Of a DNA stretch of 64,000 nucleotides, positions 56,531 through 64,000 are shown piece by piece. The notes below the pieces were generated by a model. The model saw nothing but the letters and a program-made list of their open reading frames with translations. It searched no databases and was not told where the DNA came from. Each line of letters opens with the position of its first letter. Within the stretch, counting starts at the first letter, position 1. The translations under genes and the position numbers were made by a program. Source of the DNA: Gordionus sp. m RMFG-2023 (lineage: Eukaryota; Nematomorpha; Gordioida; Chordodea; Parachordodidae); contig NC_088775.1 of assembly GCF_954871325.1 (NCBI RefSeq), positions 66,503,561 to 66,567,560 on the forward strand, in the 5' to 3' direction.

Positions 56531-57552
56531 TCTTTACAATATAAATTACATTTTTACATTTTTGTGTTATAAAAATTAGGTTTTTAATCCCTGAAGCCGA
56601 ATTCCAATCCTGATTTTTAGTTACGACATGAATATTCTTATTATAATTTTGTTCACATTAATCAGTAACCCAAAATTTAGCAATTTAAAAGATTTTATAA
56701 AATAAAAAAAAATTGAGCAGACCCAGAGAGTCAACTTACAAGAGCCGACTTCATGAGTCGACTTGGCGAGCCGACTACACGAGCCGACTAAGCGAGTCGA
56801 CTACACGAACCGACTAAGTGAGCTGACCAATGCAGCTCATTTAGTCGATTCGAGTCAAAGTCGTTTTATCGACTAGAAACTAGGCTCGAGTCGCATCTAA
56901 GTCGACTCGGCTTAGCCGCTTAACAACACAAGTTCCAATTATATATTTATATTGAAGGTAATAAATATATCAGAGACCTGTATGTATCATTTGCACAGCC
57001 TGCCCTGGATATTTTTAAAATATATTATATGTATTTTCAATTTATATAGATATTAATAGCTATTTAAATTATACAGCCCGACCTGGGTATATATCTTTAA
57101 AATTTTTAGACCCAGCCCGGGAATAATTAAAAATATTAAAATATGGCCTAACCCCTGTACCTGTATCAAAATATATTTTCCTATAATAAAGCTCATCTTG
57201 AAGAATAGATTTGCTTATTTATTCAAAACTCTGTGGATAACAATTTACCAAGGAGTGCTTTGTGGCTTCCATTGTTAATAAAAAAACCCTTAAGGAAGAA
57301 TCCATTCCCACAATCTAATAAATATTTGCATTTTATATGATTACTAGAGATGTCCCACAAGAATGACAGGAATTAGTATTTTCCTTAATTTGATGATTAT
57401 AAATCAGAAATAAGCCTATATGATGTGTGAATCAGAAATTTACCTTATTTAGATTAATTCCAAAATTTTCATTATTCTTATAATATATTAATTAAGTGTA
57501 TATATATATACTTATTGCATTCAATATGAATAAATATTTGAAACATTTTTGA
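56531..57552. repeat. GAGCCGACTA minisatellite and a hAT-MITE end
   Basis: At 56741-56825 a period of about 16 bp is visible (GAGCCGACTTCATGA, GCGAGCCGACTACAC, GAGCCGACTAAGC, GAGTCGACTACAC, GAACCGACTAAGT). The GC-rich stretch ends at about 56935 with TTAGCCGCTTAACAACACAA, whose reverse matches the TAGTGTTGTTAAACGGCTC end of the hAT MITE at 33680. The other end was not found. The remaining interval is AT-rich without genes, with CAGCCCGACCTGGG-like patches at 57070-57130. Confidence 0.55.
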
Positions 57553-57798
57553 ATATACTTTTTTTAAATTATATTAATTTCCTTATTTTTTAATTTTTTA
57601 TTATTTATGTATTTAATAAAAAATTTAATCTTGCTAGATGAGGGTTTTGTATATTGTTATCATGGTAACAGATTTTGGATTTGAACTTATTAAGAATGAG
57701 TCTTTTTAATTTGGCTTCAAGAAATCGAAAACCAATAATTTTAGTAAGAACATCACAGATTGTTCCATCATCAAGATAATAAAAATTTATATCCATAT

Positions 57799-58071
57799 TG
57801 TTATATTATAATAATAAATATTTATTATTTTTATTATATATAAATAATTGATGAAAAAAATTTTATTGAAAAAATTATTATTATTATTTTTTCGTTTAGT
57901 TTATTAATTTTTGTGTTTGAAAAATCTAAAAAGATAAAATAAAGAAAATATAAAAAAAGTGTAAAAAAACGTAGTAAAAAATACCTAAGGGCTAAAAAAT
58001 CCAGTATTCCATTAATAAGCAGATATAATCATCCTATAAAAGTAATAATAAGCAGATTTAAGCTTATTATA
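57799..58071 (+). repeat. 5' LTR
   Basis: Starts TGTTATATTATAATAATAAA and ends AAGCAGATTTAAGCTTATTA with TA. Shares AAAAATCTAAAAAGATAAAA and AGCAGATTTAAGCTTATTAT with the 3' LTR. Confidence 0.85.
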
Positions 58072-58767
58072 ATGGTGCCGTGTAAAAAAAAGATACCTAT
58101 AATTACAAAAGAAGTTATTTTTGTTTCTTTTAAAATTGTACAATTTTTAGTTAAATTATTAATAAGTTTATTATAAATATAGAAATTTAAATTTTTAAAA
58201 TGCTTAATAAGAAGATCATAAAAACATACAATTACGTAGAAATTAAAAATATTTCTCAATTAGGTATTTATTTAGGAATACTATAATTTTAATATTATGG
58301 GTTACAATTTATTTATGGTTTAAAAAAAGAAATGGAAATAAAGATACAAATAGAATAAGAGTATTGAAACAAATGAAAATAGAAAAAAATGAAAAAATTG
58401 AGGAATTTTAAAAAAAAAGAGAAAAATTATTTATGTGTATGGTTAAAAATGATGAAAAGAAAATTGAATATTAAAAACCGATATTAGCGATTCTGAAAAA
58501 AAAAATTTGGAATGAATATTAATAAACCAATATCGTTAGAGATTCTGAAAAAGAAAAAAATGAAATTTTTATAGAAATTGAAAAAAAAAGAGAATGAGAT
58601 AAAAAATAAAAAATGAAAAAAAAAGATAGAAATTGAAAAATGAAAAATGAAAAGAGAAATGAGAGAAGAGTGGGAAACTGAAAAAAAAGAGATAGAAGAA
58701 TTGGAAAAAATGAGAAATTGGAGAAAATTGAATTAGAAAAATGAAAAAGAAATATTGAAAGATAAAA

Positions 58768-59262
58768 TTGGAGAAAAAGAATGGGAAAAAAGGAATAGAG
58801 CAAAATTATGGGAATAATAGAAGGAAAAATGGATATAGAGTTGAATATAGAAGGAATCAATCGAATAGGACGGGGCAAATTGGTGCAGGTTATAATTGTG
58901 GAAAGTATGGTCATATTAGCAGGGAATGTGATGAAAGAGTAAATCAAATACTGTTACCGATAGTATGTAAAAGATGTGGGAATAAAGGACATAATGCAGA
59001 AGATTGTTACGTTCCGGTATATAAGCTGTTAAATGAAAAACAAAAAATTATAGTTCCATGTGAAAATTGTGGGAATTTTGGACATAATCAAGATAAATGT
59101 TATAAAAATGAACAAGGAAATTCCAAAGCATTTCAAGCTGTGGAATATATAAAAAATGAACGGAAAAATACATATAAAAGAAGAAATGTGAAAGATATAA
59201 CTTGTTTTAAGTGGACATTATGCGAAAGATTGTACAGTAATATTAGTATGATGGTGAAATAA
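58768..59262 (+). pseudogene. Gag nucleocapsid part with zinc knuckles
   Basis: About 164 residues, basic. Residues 50-115 contain three zinc-knuckle-like segments: YNCGKYGHISREC, CKRCGNKGHNAEDC and CENCGNFGHNQDKC. CCHC knuckles bind retroelement RNA during packaging. This differs from the two Gypsy elements at 0.2-6.8 kb, which have an Asn/Tyr-rich segment in the same place. Fossil part of the 57799-62477 element. Confidence 0.78.
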
Positions 59263-59487
59263 AGACATTTGGACGAGTTACGTCAAAAAATTCGTTGGAT
59301 CAAATAAATAAAATTATATATGAAATACAATAAGTGAATAATGAAAAATAAAAAATGAGGGAAATAAAAATAAACCAAGGGAATATACAAATATGTAATT
59401 TACCGATTGTAACGTTGGAAGATAATAAAAATTATATTCAATGTCAGGGTAAAAGTGAATGTAGGAAATAAAGACATTTCAATGTAA

Positions 59488-59730
59488 TTGGATACAGGGG
59501 CAACAATATCTGTTACAGGATATGATGAATTTAACAAATTGTGGCCAAATGAACCTATAATTGAAGATAAAATGAGGGTAAAACTATTATATGAATCGAA
59601 GATTATGGTATTGGGAAGAGTAAATTTATCAATATTAGTAAATAAAGAGATACTTGGTCTAGATCATTGGATATTGGAAAGAAAAATTGATATGTTCTGG
59701 GATGAAATTGGATATCAAAATTTGGATTAG
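59488..59730 (+). pseudogene. Retropepsin-like protease part
   Basis: MDTGATISVTGYDEFNKL is a retropepsin active-site region, followed by the KIMVLGRVNLSILV flap/strand-like region and ILGLDHWILE, which resembles the LLG.DW end of Ty3/Gypsy proteases. Fossil part of the 57799-62477 element. Confidence 0.72.
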
Positions 59731-62179
59731 AAAATAATTTAATAAAGATAATAAAAATATCTGTAAAAGAACAAATTGGTGAAAAATAAAATTTTAGAGA
59801 ATATTAAAATTGAGACTATGGTAAATTAAATAATAATCAAGAAATTTGGGATAATAAGGAAAAAGAAATTTTGGAAAATAAAATGCCAAAGAGTAGTGAA
59901 ATTAAAAATTTGTTAAATAATTTTGAGGAAATTCAGAAAAATGTAAAAGTTATAAAATGTGTCAGGAGGAACCTGATATTTTGGATATTAATAAATGTGA
60001 CATAAATATGACACACAGTCACAAAATTGGGAAAAATCTTGATTTGGAAGTAGATAATATTTCAGAATCTAGTAAAATTGGAAATAGAAAATAAGATAAC
60101 TTTGGGGGGATCTGAGCTGGAAATTAGTTATATAATGTGTGATAAAATGTATAAATGATCAAATTTGGAGCAAGAAAAATTGCCTGTATCACTAAAATTC
60201 CCGGCGAAATTTGTAAGGAAAAAAAATGGAAGAAGAAAAAATTAAAGAAAAAATATCATGTAATATGCAAAAATACATGGGTGGAGGAAGTGTAAACTTT
60301 GACGGAGGCATGAATAACGACGGAAAATTAAAATCTGAAGGCTAAAATAAAAATTGGAAGAATTTCAATGTCATGTTTCTGATCGCATTGATATTTTATG
60401 AGTGGTAATTCTATTTGGAAATTAAAGTATTAAAGAGATATATAGGAAATGGGGAATGTAATGAATTTTAAATTAAAAGGTCAAGGATAAATTAATAAAA
60501 TATGGAGGTCAATGTGCAAACTTAAAAATGAGGAAAAAGTTATTAATGGAGAATGATACCAATGATTTATTCCTTTGTGAACATGTTCGTAAAGGTAAGG
60601 TTTGATTGAAATTAACGAGGTGAAATCCTATGTGGTGTTGAGTAGGCAAATTCTTTAAATCGGGAAAAAAAAATTTATTATTAAAGATTTTGGAAGTTGA
60701 ATGAATATAAATATTTTGGGGGTTATATTACAAATGTAAGTGGTTCTTATAACTGTTTCAAGTTTATTCGCTTGAAATTAATAAAATGGATCTCAAGGTA
60801 ATTGCTTAAAGTTTATTTGGTTAAGATTGGTATATTTGTTTAAAATTTACGAGGGAATATAAGAAGGATAACAAAATTTAATAACAAAATAATATGTGAG
60901 TTGTTTAAAAGAAACGGTTGAGAGTTAGTTTACATGTTAAATTTAATGATTAAAAATAATATATTATTAGTAAATAGGTTAATCATTAATTGGGTTTGGA
61001 ATTAAATGTTTGTATGAAAATTATGATTAATAGTTCGCGTAATTCATTTTTTTTTATGAAAAGAAGTAAGGAATACATTTGTGTAAAAGCAATTAATTAT
61101 GGGAATCGATAAACGAGAAATAGTGGCTTAAAAATAAAAACGAGTGTGTAATAAGTTATAAAAAAAGAAGGAATAAAAGATAAAATTTTGCGTTGTTAGG
61201 TAAAGTGAAAGTAATTAATTATAGAAAATTGGATTGGGGGTAAATTGTAATAGAATTCGTTTTTAAAGATAAAAATTAGAATATAAATTGTGAAATAAGA
61301 AAAGAGGTTAAGAAACATATTGGGAGTAAAAGCAATTAATTAGGGAAAATCGATAAAATGAGGAATAAATTTTGTTTTTAAAAGAAAAATAATTAGTTAT
61401 GGAGTAGATTGGTAAACCAAGAAAGAGTGGAAGAAAGGGGAAATAAGAATTTGGGGAAATTAAGGAATTTTAAAAAAAAATTTTTCATTATGAAAGCAAC
61501 TGGTAATGTTTGATTAAACAAATTCTTCGGTAAGAGAGAAATTAAAAAAAAAATGGTTGAAGATAATTAATATATGAGTAATTATTTGTTAAATAAATAA
61601 ATAAGGGTATAGATTAGTTTATGAAAATTTATAAATTTTATTGGGTTAAATGGTGATAATTTAATAAAAATAAATGTGTACGAAGAAAAAAAATATATTA
61701 ATACATTATACCAAAAATTTCATCGAAATATCTACATCCAACAGGATCTTATATAATTGCAAATAATATTGATAACAAAGACCTGTAGGATAATTTTTGA
61801 TAATAAACAACCAATACAACTAAACAATCGTGTAATCAAAAATCAAATCATCGTATGACCAAGAATACCGTATGTCCGATAACGTCAAAGATGAATGATA
61901 CAATATCAAGATGGCAGCCAGCCACAATAACGTAAAGCAAGAAAAAAGAGGGATTTTCGGTATCAAGAGAACATCTATGTAAGTGACGTTCTGGCTCAAT
62001 GGTAACAATGCTGTAACGGCTATTATTGACGAACAGAGAGCGTTTATGAAATGATGCAAGAAAAGGGAACATAAAAAATAATTCTTGAATTATAGGTGAT
62101 TCATGTAATAATTTTTATACACAGATTAATTGTTTTAATAATTACGGGAAAAATGTGGCATGTACTACCTTGAAAAGGG
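59731..62179. other. Decayed interior of the LTR retrotransposon
   Basis: Purine-rich, AT-rich sequence with no recognisable reverse transcriptase, RNase H or integrase. A patch at 61840-62060 is less AT-rich but gives no family match by eye. Confidence 0.4.
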
Positions 62180-62477
62180 TGTATATGTATATTATAAAAT
62201 AAATATATATTTATTTATTTTTATTATATAATAAAAAATTGATAGAAAAATAATAATATTGAAAAAATATTATTATTTTTTTCTTCGTTTTTTTGTTTTG
62301 AAAGTTTATTAATTTTTGTGTTCGAAAAATCTAAAAAGATAAAATAAAGAAAATAAAAAGGTGTAAGACAAAAAAACGTAGTAAAAAAACCTAAGTGCTA
62401 AAAAATCTACTATACCATTAATAAGCAGTTATAATCCTCCTATAAAAGTATTAATAAGCAGATTTAAGCTTATTATA
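62180..62477 (+). repeat. 3' LTR
   Basis: Begins TGTATATGTATATTATAAAA right after the purine tract and ends AAGCAGATTTAAGCTTATTA with TA before the CATAT duplication. Confidence 0.85.
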
Positions 62478-63284
62478 CATATCAAATTTAGATTTAAGAT
62501 AATGGATGAGATAATGAATACCAAGGTAAAATAAATGAAGATGTGTGCCCCCTACTGGATCTTTTCGACAGAATCTATGACATGTGGGCTGAATAAATAA
62601 GTTTTAATGCTACAGTATGTCTCTAAGAATTTTGAATAAACAGGAAATTTGGGATGAAATGTTCACGAAATTTGATATTGAAAGCATTTTTAAAGTCTAC
62701 TTTGAAAATAGCCATGTTATGAGGAGGATTTTGGATATAAAACAAATGGCATAACACCAAATCCTAATTGATACGTATAATTAATAAGTTAAAACCCTAG
62801 GTTTTGACCCATGATAATTATTTTTCCTTATAGTCTTCTAAATAGCCCATTGCAATGGGGTGGATAGCATCACAGTGTTTGTGAGATAATCACGTTTGCC
62901 CCCATAATTGATTCGAATCTATGACGGCAGGTCTTTTTCTAACAGAGTATTTAGGAAGGTTTTACAAGTATTTAAATGATTCTTTGAGATGAATGTATAT
63001 TTTATACGGAGTGAGAGGGCAAAAACCATTGCGTCTGGATGTGGAAAATTTGTTAAAAGAATTGATAAATATCATAACTCACAAATCATATTTTTTTATT
63101 ACATATTTTCCATAATATATTTGGCCTTTTCTCTAAAAATTTTTAGAAATCTTGGAAGAAAGAATACGGATAATCTATTCCTCTCATTTTACTATTCTGA
63201 TTCATCTAATTAAGATAAAATTTAATATTTATCCATAAGGAGAAAATTCTGAGTCCCCGTCATTCTTGGCGGGCTATCAGCTAG

Positions 63285-64000
63285 TTATAAATAAATATGT
63301 AGTATTTATATTTAATAAAGTGTTAGTTATTTTGCTTAATTTTCTTAAGGGCCAATTTAAAATGATTTTTCAATTATTCATAATATTTAAATTAAAGAAA
63401 TAAAATAATTATGAATTTAATATTTGAAGAAGCTGTGCTAATTGGATCTTTTTCCATTTATCCTTAACATTTAGCAATCCTATCCCAGTTATGGAGAAAA
63501 TTTAAAACATTTTTACTTTTATTGGGATATCCTATTCCCCTGTATAATCTTATCTCTTGGTATTTATTTTTCCAATTAGTTTTATTTTATTTATTATTAT
63601 ATGTTTTTATCATTCCTTGTTTGTAATATTCTATTTTTTTAAATTAGTTTTATTTTCTAATATGGCTTTTATTATTCTATGTTCGTAATGGTATTTACTT
63701 ATTTTATCATCTTCATATATATACACAAAATCATAACCTAATTTTAAAAATGTAAAAGAATTGAATACATTATGTGATTAAATTAAATATAAAATTTTTC
63801 TATAAAATGATGTATTTTTTTAAATAAATACTAAAACTTATATAGAAGGGTATATAATATACAAATTAGTCTCTGAAAATTAAGTAAAACGTTATACCTG
63901 TACAACAGCTACGATCGATATAAAAATAGTGATGCTTATAATTTGATAAAAATAAAAAACAAATAATTCCTACTAAAAGTGTAACAATATTATGCCAACT
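63285..64000. other. Unassigned AT-rich DNA at the window end
   Basis: No gene, RNA or repeat is recognised after the Helitron 3' terminus. Confidence 0.4.

Larger units (their letters stand above)
57799..62477 (+). mobile_element. LTR retrotransposon inserted in the Helitron
   Basis: LTRs at 57799-58071 and 62180-62477 flank a 4.1-kb interior. The 5-bp target duplication is CATAT (57794-57798 and 62478-62482). A primer-binding-like TGGTGCCGTGT starts at 58073 and a purine tract GAAAAGGG ends at 62179. Interior parts: three CCHC-like knuckles (about 58880-59120) and an aspartic protease (about 59480-59700). No reverse transcriptase or integrase is recognisable, so it is either very decayed or a non-autonomous type. 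Broken in many places. The LTRs differ at perhaps a tenth of positions with several indels, pointing to an old insertion. Gypsy-like by inference. Confidence 0.85.
57553..63284 (+). mobile_element. Second non-autonomous Helitron copy, split by an LTR element
   Basis: 57553-57798 and 62478-63284 correspond to 26705-27924 of the first copy: GATGAGGGTTTTGTATATTG, AACATCACAGATTGTTCCAT, AATGAATACCAAGGTAAAAT, ATCTATGACATGTGGGCTGA, ATAGCCCATTGCAATGGGGT and AGAATTGATAAATATCATAA. The 3' end is CCCGTCA-TTCT-TGGCGGG (63256-63273) then CTAG at 63281-63284, followed by T. The tRNA-like 5' module of the first copy is absent here, so the copy is 5'-truncated or the module was gained later. No Rep/helicase is encoded. 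The open stretch at 62989-63213 is inside it and has no recognised family. Confidence 0.8.

Noticed and set aside
58519-58947. 142-codon minus-strand frame rich in Phe, Ser and Leu
   Set aside because: It is antisense to a purine-rich low-complexity stretch of the LTR element's Gag region.
62989-63213. 74-codon plus-strand frame near the window end
   Set aside because: It lies inside the second Helitron, is not kept open in the first copy and has no recognisable domain.

Overview
This window looks like a gene-poor, very AT-rich stretch (roughly three quarters A+T by eye) of an animal nuclear genome, most likely an invertebrate. I recognise no host gene, rRNA, clear functional tRNA or CRISPR. 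The identity rests on the transposon fauna, which is eukaryotic and mostly metazoan: Ty3/Gypsy LTR elements with K02A2.6-like pol, hAT elements (including p52rIPK/KIAA1586-like ones), piggyBac, a MULE, an RTE-like LINE, two LINE-type restriction-like endonuclease tails, Helitrons and many MITEs. I cannot name the species.

Layout. 1-2.1 kb holds a broken Gypsy piece (+). 2.87-6.77 kb holds a fairly well preserved Gypsy internal region (-). 6.93-7.56 kb is a LINE-type endonuclease tail (+). 8.65-9.96 kb is a decayed MULE transposase (-). 10.515-12.317 kb is a hAT element with an exact 8-bp target duplication, and it contains an older Gypsy fragment whose edge is also present as an inverted copy. 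12.3-17.5 kb is non-coding with degenerate minisatellites and G runs. 17.5-18.1 kb is a MITE. 18.6-28.2 kb may be one piggyBac element swollen by insertions: a Gypsy element with very short LTRs (20.0-24.2 kb), a MITE, and tandem Helitron-like 5' modules that each carry a tRNA-like sequence, ending in a complete non-autonomous Helitron (26.5-27.9 kb). 28.2-29.6 kb is a decayed hAT transposase.

30-40 kb is almost only MITEs, satellites and unassigned AT-rich DNA. A hAT MITE with a perfect 8-bp duplication lies at 33.68-33.88 kb, a MITE invaded by a Helitron end at 35.3-36.0 kb, a 125-bp triplication at 37.3 kb, and a hAT MITE with a perfect duplication at 39.58-39.97 kb. 40.5-42.1 kb (-) contains the only long coding-like stretch I cannot assign. 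It is unusually rich in Asn, Pro and Tyr and broken; an old virus gene is one possibility.

43.35-53.98 kb appears to be one large hAT-like element. It has inverted arms of 1.4-2.1 kb, outer ends matching the 33.7-kb MITE, near-matching 8-bp flanks, and a p52rIPK-type transposase remnant next to one arm. It has received a palindromic foldback (44.2-45.1 kb), a second foldback carrying an unknown Cys-rich domain (45.55-47.5 kb), and an RTE-like LINE preceded by a tRNA-like head (47.6-51.5 kb). A second endonuclease tail is at 55.26-55.87 kb and GC-rich minisatellites at 56.3-56.9 kb. 57.55-63.28 kb is a second Helitron copy, split by an LTR retrotransposon with paired LTRs and a 5-bp target duplication.

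The region is therefore a deep nest of transposons. The most unusual items are the tRNA-like modules in the Helitron 5' ends, the giant inverted-arm hAT, the Cys-rich-domain foldback, the two endonuclease tails and the unassigned 40.5-42.1 kb coding relic. All coordinates of repeat edges were judged by eye.
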